In this document: piece by piece, positions 25,015-34,403 of the stretch
How the letters are laid out: each line of letters begins with the position of its first letter
How positions within the stretch are numbered: position 1 is the stretch's first letter
Source: Treponema sp.
GTDB lineage: Bacteria > Spirochaetota > Spirochaetia > Treponematales > Treponemataceae
Direction of reading: 5' to 3'
DNA: 64,000 bases
NCBI GenBank assembly: GCA_017645785.1
Contig: JAGCNW010000010.1
Coordinates: 1-64,000, forward strand
Program-made: the position numbers and the translations under genes
The notes under the pieces: generated by a model
The model's database searches: none
What the model saw: the letters and a program-made list of their open reading frames with translations, nothing else
What the model was told of the DNA's origin: nothing

Positions 25015-26181
25015 GTGTTGTACCGCTACGGAAAAGATAAGAACGGACGGCCTATAAAAAAGGCCATAATCTATACAAAAGAAGAGCATAAAATACCCCT
25101 GCACAAGATAGACCCTGACGCTATTGGCGTAATCCGCCGCCTTAAGGACTCCGGATTTTCGGCCTATATCGTTGGCGGAGCGGTTCGCGACCTTATTTTG
25201 GGCAACAATCCCAAGGATTTTGACATAACGACCGACGCGACGCCTTCAAAAATCAAGAGAATTTTCAGGAATTCCCGCATAATCGGCCGCCGCTTTAGGC
25301 TTGTGCACGTCTTCTTCGGCCCGAAAATCTTTGAAGTAAGCACCTTCCGTTCCACCGCCGAAGGCTCCATCGGAAACGACTTTGGCTCGATGGACGAAGA
25401 CGTCATGCGCCGCGACTTTACCCTCAACGCGCTTTACTACGACCCCTTGCAAGAGCAAGTGATCGACTATGTAGGCGGAGTCCGCGACATAAGGAAGGGA
25501 GAGCTTAAGCCCGTGATTCCCTTGGACAGAATCTTCGTCGAAGACCCTGTCAGAATGCTTCGCGCGGTAAAGTATTCGGCCACGACCGGTTGCAAGATGA
25601 GCTGGTCTCTCCGCCATAAAATAAGAAAGTCGGCCAGCTTGCTTTCGCCCGTGTCGCCTTCCCGCCTTACAGAAGAAATGCTCAAGATAATCAACTCCGG
25701 CCACGCCTACGACATCGTAAGCGAAGCCTTGGACACGGACTTGTACATGGCCTTGCAGCCGTCGGCCACCGAGTTCATGTTCAGCGACAAAAACTTTGAA
25801 AAGTCCTACATGCAAAACTTAAAGCGCCTTGACGCGCTCAACGTTGTTGAAAAAGAAGCCCGCCTTGGAAAGAAATTGGTCTTTTTGATCAAGGACTTCA
25901 TCTTGACTTTGACCGACTGGAAAAAAGAGATAGAAAAGAAGTCTTCGGCCGGCGAGCTTTACGTAAAGACTTGGGACCAATGCCGCCACTTTGTGCTTCC
26001 GATGAATCCCCAGCGAACTGAATTGGAATACGCCATCAGGAGCGCCTTGCGCGAAATCGGCGTGAACATCAGGCTTCCAAAGAGCGAAGCCAACGGCGAA
26101 AGCCGCGAAGGCCCAAAAAAGAGCCGCCGCCGCCGCCGTTCCCGCAATCCCCAGATACGCGAAGAATCGTCCGCCTTGTAA
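25015..26181 (+). CDS. pcnB: Poly(A) polymerase / tRNA nucleotidyltransferase family protein (PcnB-like)
   Basis: 388 residues starting at GTG. Class II nucleotidyltransferase motifs: VGGAVRDLILG with KDFDITTDA (about 48-75, catalytic Asp pair), RRDFTLNALYYD near 135 and EDPVRMLRAVKYS near 178. The C-terminus is very basic (KKSRRRRRSRNP), as in poly(A) polymerase I. It adds A residues to RNA 3' ends. Because both tRNAs in this window lack an encoded CCA, a CCA-adding role should be kept open. Confidence 0.87.
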   Translation: MLYRYGKDKNGRPIKKAIIYTKEEHKIPLHKIDPDAIGVIRRLKDSGFSAYIVGGAVRDLILGNNPKDFDITTDATPSKIKRIFRNSRIIGRRFRLVHVFFGPKIFEVSTFRSTAEGSIGNDFGSMDEDVMRRDFTLNALYYDPLQEQVIDYVGGVRDIRKGELKPVIPLDRIFVEDPVRMLRAVKYSATTGCKMSWSLRHKIRKSASLLSPVSPSRLTEEMLKIINSGHAYDIVSEALDTDLYMALQPSATEFMFSDKNFEKSYMQNLKRLDALNVVEKEARLGKKLVFLIKDFILTLTDWKKEIEKKSSAGELYVKTWDQCRHFVLPMNPQRTELEYAIRSALREIGVNIRLPKSEANGESREGPKKSRRRRRSRNPQIREESSAL

Positions 26182-26214
26182 AAAATTCTTGACTAAGCTT
26201 GCGCCTCTTTGCCT

Positions 26215-27156
26215 TTAGGAAGCCCTGTCGTCTATCCATTTAAGCATGTCGTCTATGACTTCTTCGCCGTCAAGCTCGTTAAAAATCTCGTGGCGGTCGC
26301 CTTGCCAAATTTTTTCGGTGACGTCCGTCATGCCGTTGGCCTTGTAGGCTTGGATGAGTTTTTTTATCGTCTTTCCGTAGCTTCCGACAGGGTCTTCGGA
26401 GCCGTATATCATGTATACAGGAAGTTTTTGCGGAACGCTCTTCATGGCCTCTGGCTTGTGGACTTGATGGAGGCCGCGGACTATTTCGCAAAAGAATTCC
26501 GCCGTGGGAACCACACCGCACCATTGGTCGGCTTCGTACATTTGCACGTTAAAGTCGTTTTTGCTGAGCCAAGAAAAGGCTTTTTTTGGACGGGGAACGC
26601 GTTTGTTGTAGCCAAAAAAGGCAAGGTTCGCGTCCAGGCGCGAGCGGTGTTTTTTTCCGAGCAAAAGAGCGTTGAGCGCGAAAACTACTTTTGCGGCGCT
26701 CATCAAGGCTTGGCGGGGGCCGGTCGTTCCGCAAAGGACAACACCGTCAACCTCGTCGCCGTGCTTTTCCATAAAGTTTTGGGCGACAATCGAGCCGAAA
26801 GAATGGCCGACCAAAAAACACTTTTTTTGCGGATAGTCGGCCTTGAGGTTCAAGAGGACTTCAAGCAAATCGCCTTCGACTTTGTTAAAGCCGTCCTTGT
26901 CGGCCAAGTAGCCGAACATTCCGGTTCCCCGGGCTTCGGCCTTTTGGGCTGTCTTTCCGTGTCCGCGATGGTCGTGGGCGCTGAGGACCCAGCCGTTCTC
27001 GGCCAAAATAGAGCCCATCTTGTCGTATCTAAGGCAGTGTTCGCTCATTCCGTGGCTAAGTTGTATGACCCCCTTGGGATCTCCGTCGGGAATCCAGCGC
27101 ATGACGTTGATTTCCGTTCCGTCCTGCATTGTTTGATAAAAAGTGTTTGTGGTCAT
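26215..27156 (-). CDS. Alpha/beta hydrolase, monoacylglycerol lipase-like
   Basis: 313 residues from MTTNTFYQTMQDGTE, with GGAG eight bases upstream. The nucleophile elbow VGHSFGS (Ser about residue 115), the oxyanion loop QLSHGMSEHCLRYD and the late HEIFNE catalytic His are all visible. The family (serine aminopeptidase S33 / lysophospholipase) cleaves acyl glycerols. A TATAAT at 27173-27178 on the minus strand is its probable -10 box. A longer upstream frame overlapping the divergent methyltransferase is rejected. Single gene, divergent from its neighbour. Confidence 0.88.
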   Translation of the reverse strand: MTTNTFYQTMQDGTEINVMRWIPDGDPKGVIQLSHGMSEHCLRYDKMGSILAENGWVLSAHDHRGHGKTAQKAEARGTGMFGYLADKDGFNKVEGDLLEVLLNLKADYPQKKCFLVGHSFGSIVAQNFMEKHGDEVDGVVLCGTTGPRQALMSAAKVVFALNALLLGKKHRSRLDANLAFFGYNKRVPRPKKAFSWLSKNDFNVQMYEADQWCGVVPTAEFFCEIVRGLHQVHKPEAMKSVPQKLPVYMIYGSEDPVGSYGKTIKKLIQAYKANGMTDVTEKIWQGDRHEIFNELDGEEVIDDMLKWIDDRAS

Positions 27157-27196
27157 AATTGCAACTCCGCTGATTATATGATAATATACTGTTATA

Positions 27197-28429
27197 ATGA
27201 ATTTATCAAGCGTTATTGCAGAAAAAATGGTTTTTGGCGGCTCTTGCCTGGCCAAAATCGACAACAAAAATGTATTCATTCCCTTTGCCGTTCCCGGAGA
27301 AAAGCTGGAAATAGAGATAACAAAATCCTACAGGGACTATGACGAGGCCAGGATAGCCAACATTCTTGAGCCGTCGCCCAAAAGAGTCCAGCCAGCCTGC
27401 CCCCTTTACCAAAAGTGCGGCGGCTGCAACTTGATGCACATAGACTACGACTATCAGGTGGAGCTGAAAAAGCAAATTTTGGCGGAACTGATGGAACGCG
27501 CCGGTGTGGCGGTTCCCCAAATCCAAACGGTTTCCGGCTCCCCCTTGGGCTACAGAAGCCGCTTTCAGCTGCGCGACGGCGGAATGGAAGGCCGCGGAAG
27601 CAATGACGTTGTTCCAATCGACTCCTGCCTTGTAGCCGTTCCCGAAATAAACGAATGGCTAAAGGCTTGCCCTATGCAGGAACGCCCCCAAGGCCGGGGC
27701 TTTTTGTTCGGCCACAAAAACGCCGAGCCCAGCCTTTCTTTGGCCCTGGAAAAGGAGCGCGGCAGGGAGCAAAAGGCCTACAAAAAGATGAGCGCCAAGG
27801 AAAAGAAAAAGCGGGGAAAAAAATACATAAAGCCCCGTTTTGAGGGAATAAGCCAAAACGAGCAATGCCCCGTTTGCATCGACTTGCTTGGAAAAAAGGT
27901 TCTTTTTGACGCCCAAGGCTTTTTCCAGTCCAACATCGAGGTCTTGGAAAAGGCGATTCCCTTCATAACTCAAGGACTTTCGGGAAAAAACGCCCTGGAC
28001 TTGTATTCCGGGGCCGGCACCTTCAGCGTATTTTTAGCCGACATTTTCGAGAACGTCGTCATGGTCGAGCACAACCGCGGCGCCCTAGTCTTTGCCGAGC
28101 AAAACATGGCCGGAAAAAGGCACGAAAGCTACGGAATAAGCGGCGCGGACTTTGTCCAAAAGAACGTCCAAAGCCTTGTCGGGCGAATAGGAAACTTTGA
28201 CGCCGCGGTCGTTGACCCGCCCAGAAGCGGAATGGAAAAAGAGGCCTTGGACTGGCTTTGTCAAAGCGGAATTCCAGTCATAAAATACCTTTCGTGCAAT
28301 CCCAGCACCCAGGCCCGGGACATAAAAAAATTGGCCAATTCGGGCTATATTGTCCAAGACATTAGGCTTTTGGACTTTTATCCCCAAACAAGCCACTTGG
28401 AAACCTTGCTAACATGTATAAAAAAATAG
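27197..28429 (+). CDS. RNA m5U methyltransferase (RumA/RlmD-like)
   Basis: 410 residues. N-terminal TRAM domain (about 1-60), Fe-S cluster cysteines in CPLYQKCGGC (75-84) plus CPVC near 232, the SAM site LDLYSGAGTFSVFLAD near 270 and VVDPPRSGM near 340. The catalytic Cys is in YLSCNPST (about 367) and the general-base Glu in TSHLETL near the end. It methylates C5 of uridine in 23S rRNA; which site is uncertain. A Lys-rich insert sits near 190-220. The ATG lies 6 nt after a TATACT, with no Shine-Dalgarno; the nearest TTGCAA is 20 bp upstream. Confidence 0.9.
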   Translation: MNLSSVIAEKMVFGGSCLAKIDNKNVFIPFAVPGEKLEIEITKSYRDYDEARIANILEPSPKRVQPACPLYQKCGGCNLMHIDYDYQVELKKQILAELMERAGVAVPQIQTVSGSPLGYRSRFQLRDGGMEGRGSNDVVPIDSCLVAVPEINEWLKACPMQERPQGRGFLFGHKNAEPSLSLALEKERGREQKAYKKMSAKEKKKRGKKYIKPRFEGISQNEQCPVCIDLLGKKVLFDAQGFFQSNIEVLEKAIPFITQGLSGKNALDLYSGAGTFSVFLADIFENVVMVEHNRGALVFAEQNMAGKRHESYGISGADFVQKNVQSLVGRIGNFDAAVVDPPRSGMEKEALDWLCQSGIPVIKYLSCNPSTQARDIKKLANSGYIVQDIRLLDFYPQTSHLETLLTCIKK

Positions 28430-30192
28430 ACAACCTAAGACAAATTCTAGCATTCTTCTCTCTATTTTTTCTTGCTGGGATTTTTTTTGGTCAAGACCAA
28501 AGCCTCTTGACCGACGTTGACTTGGGCCAGGCCCAATACTCTTGGCTGAGCGTAAAAAGCGGAAAATCCCTTTGCAGGCCCCAAAGGTCCTCTTACGGCT
28601 GGATAGACTTGACCGACGGAAAGATGGCCAGCGCCATAAGCGAAAGCGGAAAAATTCTGTGGCAAAAGGGACTTCCGTACACGCCCCTTCCTTTGTTGAG
28701 CGTAGCGCCCGGAGACTTTTCGTATGTAGCCTTGAGGAATAAAAAAGTCTGCCTTTTGAACCATAGCGGCTTTGTCCTTTGGCAGAGGGAAATAGGCTTT
28801 GAGCCTGCCCTTCCCGTATTGCCAGCCCGGGACGGCCGCGCCTTTGTCTTTGGAAAAGAAGATGCCGCCTGCCTTGGAATCAACGGAATCTTAAAGTGGC
28901 GGCAAAAGACCGAGCCTCTTTCGCAAAGCCTTGCTCCAATTCAAGCCAATGACGGAAGCCTTTTGCTCTTTTTGGAAGCCTTGACGGACGGAAAAAGTTC
29001 GGCCATCCGCTACAGTCCCTTTGGGGAATTGCTGGAAAGAATCGTTTTTGCCGGAAAAGCGGTCGGCGCGGCCTCGGTGGACCAAGGCGCCCTGCTTGCC
29101 TTTGACGACGGAAGCCTTGGCCTTTGCGCCGTGGGCGAAAACAACGAAGCCCAGTCCGTCTGGCTAATAAAGGGCGCGGTCCAAGGGCAAAAAGTCTTTT
29201 TTACGCCAATGGAGTCGCCTGACAAGGTTGCCGTAGCCTCGCAGGGCGCCGCAGGAACAAGAGTCGCGATTGTGGACGCAAAAAAGGCGGAGGCCAGCCT
29301 GGTCTTTGACATTCCCCAAATAAAGAGCCTAGAATACTTTGCCTATTCAAAGGACGGATTTTTCGCGGCCTCCGCCGATTTCGCCGCCCTTTATTCCCTT
29401 GGCGGAAAAAAAGTCCGCGGCGTCCGCCTTCCGCCCAAGACAAAAAGCTTTGACTGGGACTACATTCTTTTTGGAAACTCTGGAACGGCGGTCTTCACTT
29501 CAAAAAACTGGAACGCCACAGGCTACAAAATATTGGACGTCGCCCCCGCTCCCAAGAAAAAGTCCGCGCCCGAAAAAAGCTACAAAGCCTTTTACCAAGG
29601 CCAAAGCGAGGATTATAAGAGAATCAGGGCCGCGGCGGGTCTTGCCAGAAAAGAAAGCTTGGAAGCCGGTTCTTACGGCGCCAAAGAAAAATTCTACCTC
29701 TTTGACAGCGACTGGATTGTCGGAGACTGGATCAAAAAGGCTTCCAGCCAAAAGAGCCTTGGCGGAAGCGCGGCCCTAGAGCAAGACGACTTGTTCGGCT
29801 TTAGCCTTAGCGAGCATACCGGCGCGATTTCAATGCTGGGCCTCTTTGGAGGAGCGGAACAAAGCAAAAGCCTTGCGAAAATTCTTTCCCTTACAAACGA
29901 CGAAAGCGTCCTGTTTGCCGCCCTTAAGGCGGTCCAGGATTGCGGCTACGACCCGACGGGCGCCTTGATGGACTCGATAGAGCTTTTGGTCAAAAACGCC
30001 CAGCCCGGCCAAGAGACGCTTCTAAAGGAGCTTTGCGCCGCCCTTTATTCCGTTTGCCGCTTTATGGGCCGGCCCACAATCAACAGCAAGGGAATGAAGC
30101 TTTTGTCCACCCTTCAAATGCCCCAATATCCTAGGGCTACAAAAGAAGAGGCAAGAAAAATTTATGAAAAACTTGCCCAATTGAAAATATGA
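28414..30192 (+). CDS. Exported beta-propeller protein with helical C-terminus
   Basis: 592 residues with an N-terminal signal peptide (ILAFFSLFFLAGIFFGQ). Repeats of the type SGKILWQKGLPY, SGFVLWQREIGF and NGILKWRQKTE (residues 60-190) show a PQQ-like beta-propeller. The last ~200 residues are helical (HEAT-like LAKILSLTNDESVLFAALKA). It overlaps the methyltransferase by 16 bp and precedes the P83/100 gene by about 60 bp. Probably periplasmic; function unknown. Confidence 0.75.
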   Translation: MYKKIDNLRQILAFFSLFFLAGIFFGQDQSLLTDVDLGQAQYSWLSVKSGKSLCRPQRSSYGWIDLTDGKMASAISESGKILWQKGLPYTPLPLLSVAPGDFSYVALRNKKVCLLNHSGFVLWQREIGFEPALPVLPARDGRAFVFGKEDAACLGINGILKWRQKTEPLSQSLAPIQANDGSLLLFLEALTDGKSSAIRYSPFGELLERIVFAGKAVGAASVDQGALLAFDDGSLGLCAVGENNEAQSVWLIKGAVQGQKVFFTPMESPDKVAVASQGAAGTRVAIVDAKKAEASLVFDIPQIKSLEYFAYSKDGFFAASADFAALYSLGGKKVRGVRLPPKTKSFDWDYILFGNSGTAVFTSKNWNATGYKILDVAPAPKKKSAPEKSYKAFYQGQSEDYKRIRAAAGLARKESLEAGSYGAKEKFYLFDSDWIVGDWIKKASSQKSLGGSAALEQDDLFGFSLSEHTGAISMLGLFGGAEQSKSLAKILSLTNDESVLFAALKAVQDCGYDPTGALMDSIELLVKNAQPGQETLLKELCAALYSVCRFMGRPTINSKGMKLLSTLQMPQYPRATKEEARKIYEKLAQLKI

Positions 30193-30201
30193 TGTTATAA
30201 T
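30173..30201 (+). promoter_or_regulatory. Promoter of the P83/100 gene
   Basis: TTGCCC (30173-30178), 17-bp spacer, TATAAT (30196-30201). It gives a leader of about 43 nt with a normal GGAG ribosome-binding site before the ATG at 30251, unlike the leaderless-type promoters elsewhere in the window. Confidence 0.75.
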
Positions 30202-30250
30202 GTTTGCATACATTTTCCTAAAACGTCAGTGGAAAAAAACGGAGTGCTTT

Positions 30251-31927
30251 ATGAAAAAAATTGGATTCTTTGCAGCGGCGCTTTTTGCGGCTGCCTCGCT
30301 TTTCGCCGCCCAGGTAAACGAAGCGGAATTGAAGTCTGTCGGACAGACTATTGAGTTTGAGAACTACACAGGCCCCCACGCCCGTGTGGACACCCTTGAG
30401 GCCATCAAGGGAATAGGTTCCTCTTTAGGAAAAGAGGTTGGAAAGGATTCCACAAAAGCCGCCAACGTAGGAAACCAATCAAAGTATTATGTAATCCATG
30501 CGATTGACTCCAGCGTCAAAGAAAAGCTTGACGCGGACATTTTGGTCTTGGGAGCTAACGCCGAAGTTGACCACATACGAAACCTAAGGCACATCATCGC
30601 CTCCTACTTGGTTTCAGCCTACTCTTACGGCGAGTCGGACGCCGAGGCGATCGCAACCTTTGTAACGGTTTACAACGCCGTTTACCGCAAGAACCTTGAC
30701 GTCTTTAAGTCCAAGTATAAGGACGTCGTAGTCAACAACCTTACCGCCGAAAAGTGCGGCCTTTCCACAAAGTATTCCGAATGGCCGGGCGCCTCGCAAA
30801 TCGTCATTCCGGTTTCGGACTCGACAGGCGGCCTTAGCGCGGTTGACACAAGCGTCATCAGCGACAAGGAAGTTGTCAGCTCGATGAAGGAAGAAGACGG
30901 AAAGAACATCGACGACCGCAAGAAGATGGTGGACATAAAGGAACGCGAGGCTGAGAAGGCCAACGAAAAGGCGCAGGAATCTCAGAAGAAAGCCACAGAA
31001 AAACAAAAGACAGCAGACGCCGAAAAGAAAAAGGCTGACGAAAAGAAGCAAGAGACAAAGCAAGCTCAAAAGAAGGCTGACGACGCTCAGAAAAAAGCTG
31101 ACGAGTCAAAGAAAAAGGCCGAAGAAAATCCCAAGAACAAAGAAGCCCAAAAGCAAGCCGAAAAAGACCAAAAGGAAGCTGACAAGGCAAAAGAAGAAGT
31201 AAAGGAAGCCAAGAAAGAAGAAAAGGCCGCCGAAGAAAAGGCGCAAAAGGCCCAGGAGGACGCGGACAAGTCCAAGAAAGACGCCGAAACCCAGCAAGCC
31301 GCCGCTGACAAAAAGCAAAGCGAAGCCCAAGAAGAGCGCAAGGAAATAGCAAAGGACCAGGAAAAAGTTGCCGCCGAAGAAAAGGCCGCCGCTTCCGCCT
31401 CCAGCGTATTTGGACTTAAGCTGGCCGACTCAAAGCTCAACTCGCAAATCGTCAAAGTCAAAACGGACGACGGCGTAATCCTTAAGCAAAGCCCTGTAAA
31501 GGTAATTAAAAACCGCGCGATATGCCCAAGCGGAAAAGGCTTTGTCGCAATCGCCGGAGAGAATTCCGGAAAAGGCGCCGTCAAGTTGGTTTTGATTGAC
31601 CAAGACTCGCTTGAGATTGTTCAGGAATCAGAGGAAATTCTTTCTGAGAATTCAGTCTTGCTTGAAGACGGCGGAAGCTACCTTGTCGTCATCAAGGACA
31701 AGCTTGGATATGTAGCCGCAAAATACGGCGCCGACTTAAAGCTTCAAGTAAAGAGCCCGGTTCCGATCAACGCCTCGTCTCCGATCATCAAGACCTCAGC
31801 CGGTTACATGGTCACAGACTTGACGGGAAATCCCCTGCTCTTGAACTTAAACGACTTGACGCTGACTTTTAAGAAAGCCGTCGGCGCCGCAAAGAACTTG
31901 ACCGTAAAAGCCGGAAAAGGAAACTAA
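30251..31927 (+). CDS. P83/100-family surface/periplasmic antigen
   Basis: 558 residues starting MKKIGFFAAALFAAASLFA (signal peptide). Residues 20-200 are the conserved globular P83 region (FENYTGPHARVDTLEAIKGIG, IRNLRHIIASYLVSAYSY). Residues about 215-385 are a very charged Lys/Glu/Ala coiled coil with repeated KKADE-type heptads. A C-terminal beta-rich domain of about 160 residues follows. This is the Borrelia P83/100 family, a strong spirochaete marker; its biochemical role is unknown. It ends at a bidirectional terminator. Confidence 0.9.
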   Translation: MKKIGFFAAALFAAASLFAAQVNEAELKSVGQTIEFENYTGPHARVDTLEAIKGIGSSLGKEVGKDSTKAANVGNQSKYYVIHAIDSSVKEKLDADILVLGANAEVDHIRNLRHIIASYLVSAYSYGESDAEAIATFVTVYNAVYRKNLDVFKSKYKDVVVNNLTAEKCGLSTKYSEWPGASQIVIPVSDSTGGLSAVDTSVISDKEVVSSMKEEDGKNIDDRKKMVDIKEREAEKANEKAQESQKKATEKQKTADAEKKKADEKKQETKQAQKKADDAQKKADESKKKAEENPKNKEAQKQAEKDQKEADKAKEEVKEAKKEEKAAEEKAQKAQEDADKSKKDAETQQAAADKKQSEAQEERKEIAKDQEKVAAEEKAAASASSVFGLKLADSKLNSQIVKVKTDDGVILKQSPVKVIKNRAICPSGKGFVAIAGENSGKGAVKLVLIDQDSLEIVQESEEILSENSVLLEDGGSYLVVIKDKLGYVAAKYGADLKLQVKSPVPINASSPIIKTSAGYMVTDLTGNPLLLNLNDLTLTFKKAVGAAKNLTVKAGKGN

Positions 31928-31938
31928 AATAACAGAAT

Positions 31939-31974
31939 AAAAAAAAGCGCCGCAAACAAGCGGCGCTTTTTTTT
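31939..31974. terminator. Bidirectional terminator between P83/100 and dnaB
   Basis: Hairpin GCGCCGC-aaacaa-GCGGCGC (31947-31966) flanked by an A run on one side and a T run on the other, so it works for both converging genes. Confidence 0.9.
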
Positions 31975-31988
31975 GGTTCAATTCGCGC

Positions 31989-33317
31989 TTAGTTGTCGTC
32001 CGAAGCGGCGTTCTCAAATTTAGTGTAAGCAGGCAGGAAGGTAAGCTTTGCGACGCCGGTTGAGCCGTTTCTTTGTTTGGCCACAATAAGCTCAGCATCT
32101 TGGGCGGGAACCGAGTCGTCTTCCAAGCGCGCGCGGTGCAAGAACATTACTACGTCGGCGTCCTGTTCGATTGAGCCTGAACCTCTAAGCTGCGCCAAAT
32201 TTGGCTTTTCGCCTTCGGCGTCGCGGCCAACTTGGCACAAGGCGACGATTGGGATTCCCAACTCACGGGCCAAAGCCTTAAGGGATTTTGAAACTTCGCT
32301 TTGCGATTCGTAAACAGGGGCGTTTCGATTTTCGGTTTGAATCAATCCGATGTAGTCGATAAATATGATCTTTACGCCCCGCTCCACCACAAGGCGTCGC
32401 GCCAAGGCTCGCAAGTCCAAGAGCATCATATTTGGCTGGTCAACAATGTAAAACGGAGCGTTAAAAATGAGTCCGGCGGCGTCCTGCAACTTTTGGAAAT
32501 CGCTCATGCTGAGCATTCCGCTTCTAAGCTTGTGACCGGGGACCCGCGACACTTGGCTAAGAAGGCGCTGGCCGATCATTTGATACGACATTTCCAAAGA
32601 GAAAAAGCCGCAGGGGATTTTCTTTTCCACCGCTATGTGCTGCATCATCGAAAGCGCCATGGCGGTTTTTCCGATAGACGGGCGCGCGCCAAGGATTATG
32701 AATTCTTCGTTTTGGAAGCCGCTTGTCATCGTGTCCAATTTTCCGATTCCGCAGGGAATGCCGGTAAAGGCTTCTTTTCTGTTGTAGCGGGCTTCGATCA
32801 AGTTCAAGGATTCGCTTATCATTGTCTTGGCTTCGCGAACCTGGACTTTTTCGTTGCGCTCGGTCAAGCTGAAAATCTTTTTTTCCGCCTCTTCCAAAAT
32901 AAGGCGGGTTTCGCGGCTTTTGTCAAAGCTTGTGGCCTTGACTTCCTCCGACATTTTTATAAGGTCGCGCCTTACGGCCATTTCTGAAACAATTTGCGCG
33001 TAATATTCAATGTTGGCGCTGGTTGGAACGGTGTCGGTCAAGGCCGTTATGTAGGCCGCGCCGCCCGCTTCTTGCAGCTTGTTTGTTTTTGTAAGTTCGT
33101 TAATGAGGGTCAAAATGTCGCCGCGGGCGTTTTGGCTAAAAAGCGAAACCATCGCCTCAAAGATAACTTGGTTTTGGTAGGAGTAAAATCTGTCGCTTTG
33201 GAGCGTAGAAATGATGTTGCTCACAGAGCCCCAATCCAAGAGCATGGCGCCCAAAACCGCTTGCTCGGCCTCCAAATTGTGAGGCGGAACCTTGTCCTTT
33301 AGTCCTTGGTATTCCAC
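31989..33317 (-). CDS. dnaB: Replicative DNA helicase DnaB
   Basis: 442 residues from GTG with GGGGGAAAA upstream. The N-terminal primase-binding domain (NLEAEQAVLGAMLLDWGSV) is followed by a RecA-like motor: Walker A GARPSIGKTAMALS near 213-226, and Walker B IIFIDYIGL near 320. It unwinds DNA at the fork and pairs with DnaG from this window. Last gene of the rpsF-ssb-rpsR-rplI-dnaB block, separated from rplI by about 145 bp containing two hairpins. Confidence 0.96.
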   Translation of the reverse strand: MEYQGLKDKVPPHNLEAEQAVLGAMLLDWGSVSNIISTLQSDRFYSYQNQVIFEAMVSLFSQNARGDILTLINELTKTNKLQEAGGAAYITALTDTVPTSANIEYYAQIVSEMAVRRDLIKMSEEVKATSFDKSRETRLILEEAEKKIFSLTERNEKVQVREAKTMISESLNLIEARYNRKEAFTGIPCGIGKLDTMTSGFQNEEFIILGARPSIGKTAMALSMMQHIAVEKKIPCGFFSLEMSYQMIGQRLLSQVSRVPGHKLRSGMLSMSDFQKLQDAAGLIFNAPFYIVDQPNMMLLDLRALARRLVVERGVKIIFIDYIGLIQTENRNAPVYESQSEVSKSLKALARELGIPIVALCQVGRDAEGEKPNLAQLRGSGSIEQDADVVMFLHRARLEDDSVPAQDAELIVAKQRNGSTGVAKLTFLPAYTKFENAASDDN

Positions 33318-33390
33318 AGATTTTCCCCCTTTTATCTACTTGTTTCCCACATATTATCAACAATGCGGCTCGTGTCTTTAAAGACGACAA

Positions 33391-33456
33391 AAGCGACAGA
33401 CCCTTTTGGATCCGTCGCTTCATTGCAACAAAACAGTCGCCGCAATCACGCGGCGA
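33391..33456 (-). terminator. Tandem hairpins between rplI and dnaB
   Basis: First hairpin downstream of rplI: TCGCCGC / GCGGCGA (33437-33456), followed on the minus strand by CTGTTTTG. Second: AAGCGAC / GTCGCTT (33391-33420), followed by TTGTCGTCTTT. They may terminate or attenuate transcription into dnaB. Confidence 0.5.
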
Positions 33457-33461
33457 AGATT

Positions 33462-34031
33462 TTAGTTGGCGCTAGGAGCGTCAGCTTCAGCCTTTTCTTC
33501 GGCAGGAGCGTCGGCCTTTTCGGCGTTGGCTTCAGCCTTTTTTTCGGCGCGGGGCTTTTTCTCCGGCTCTTTCTTGCTTTCGTCAACCTGTCCCTTGACT
33601 TCTACGTGAATCTCGGCGACGGCATTTTCGTAAAGCTTGACGTTGATCTTGTATGTGCCAGTCTGCTTGATTGTGTTGCCAGGAATTTCAACGCGCTTGC
33701 GTTCAAATACAAAGCCTTCTTTGGCAAGCAAGTCGATTACTGTCTGGGCGCTTACGGCTCCATAGAGCTTTCCGCCGGCGCTGGCCGGAACAGTGACAGA
33801 AAGCGCCAAAGCTTCCAACTTTTCTTTGTCGCTCTTGGCGGCTTCGCGCTTAGCGGCCTTGCGGGCCTCGATCTCAGCCTTGCGGCCTTCGAAGATGGCG
33901 ACTACTTCCGGAGTGTAAGGAAGAGCCAAGCTGCGCGGGAACAAAAAGTTGCGAGCGTATCCGTCGGCAACGATTTTAACGTCGCCTTCTTCACCCAAGT
34001 GGTTTACGTCTTTATTAAGAATTACTTTCAT
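33462..34031 (-). CDS. rplI: 50S ribosomal protein L9, long form
   Basis: 189 residues. The N-terminal rRNA-binding domain is typical ([18 protein letters not shown] ... [11 protein letters not shown]), followed by the connecting helix and C-terminal domain. Most L9 proteins are about 150 residues; here an extra ~40-residue tail rich in Lys, Glu and Ala ([20 protein letters not shown]) is added. The start has GAGGAG upstream. Confidence 0.95.
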   Translation of the reverse strand: MKVILNKDVNHLGEEGDVKIVADGYARNFLFPRSLALPYTPEVVAIFEGRKAEIEARKAAKREAAKSDKEKLEALALSVTVPASAGGKLYGAVSAQTVIDLLAKEGFVFERKRVEIPGNTIKQTGTYKINVKLYENAVAEIHVEVKGQVDESKKEPEKKPRAEKKAEANAEKADAPAEEKAEADAPSAN

Positions 34032-34053
34032 TTTCCATGCTCCTCGTAAAAAA

Positions 34054-34386
34054 TTAGTCCGCTACGAACGGAAGCAAGCAGATGTTGCGGGCGCGCTTGA
34101 TGGCGCTGGCAAGCTCTCTCTGGTGCTTGGCGCAAGTGCCGGTTATGCGGCGAGGAAGAATCTTGCCGCGCTCTGTTGTGTAGCGGCGCAAGCCGTCGGC
34201 GTCCTTGTAGTCGATCTTTGTCTTGTTAGAGCAAAAGCGGCAAACTTTCTTGTGAAAAGCGAACTTGCCCTTGGCTCCGCGTCCGCGTCCTTCGCCGTCG
34301 CGTCCTGCTTCGGCGAGATTCTTTTCATTTACGAGAGACGCGTCGGCGTCTTTATTTTCAACAGGTTCTACTGTCTGGTCTGACAT
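34054..34386 (-). CDS. rpsR: 30S ribosomal protein S18, long form
   Basis: 110 residues. The core ([19 protein letters not shown] ... [18 protein letters not shown]) is clear S18. An N-terminal extension of about 35 charged residues precedes it, compared with about 75 residues for common S18. A GGAGTAAATT ribosome-binding site supports the start. It lies between ssb and rplI in the standard order. Confidence 0.95.
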   Translation of the reverse strand: MSDQTVEPVENKDADASLVNEKNLAEAGRDGEGRGRGAKGKFAFHKKVCRFCSNKTKIDYKDADGLRRYTTERGKILPRRITGTCAKHQRELASAIKRARNICLLPFVAD

Positions 34387-34403
34387 AATTTACTCCTATA
34401 AAA

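Noticed and set aside
27159-27196. Leaderless promoter for the RNA methyltransferase
   Set aside because: A TATACT lies 6 nt before the ATG, but the only TTGCAA is 20 bp away, so it is too weak to count with the others.
26209-27342. Long plus-strand open frame opposite the alpha/beta hydrolase
   Set aside because: The minus-strand gene has clear catalytic motifs; the plus-strand translation has none.
31083-31400. Repeat-rich DNA in the P83/100 gene as a satellite or CRISPR-like array
   Set aside because: The periodicity comes from Lys/Glu/Ala heptads of a coiled coil; there are no spacers.
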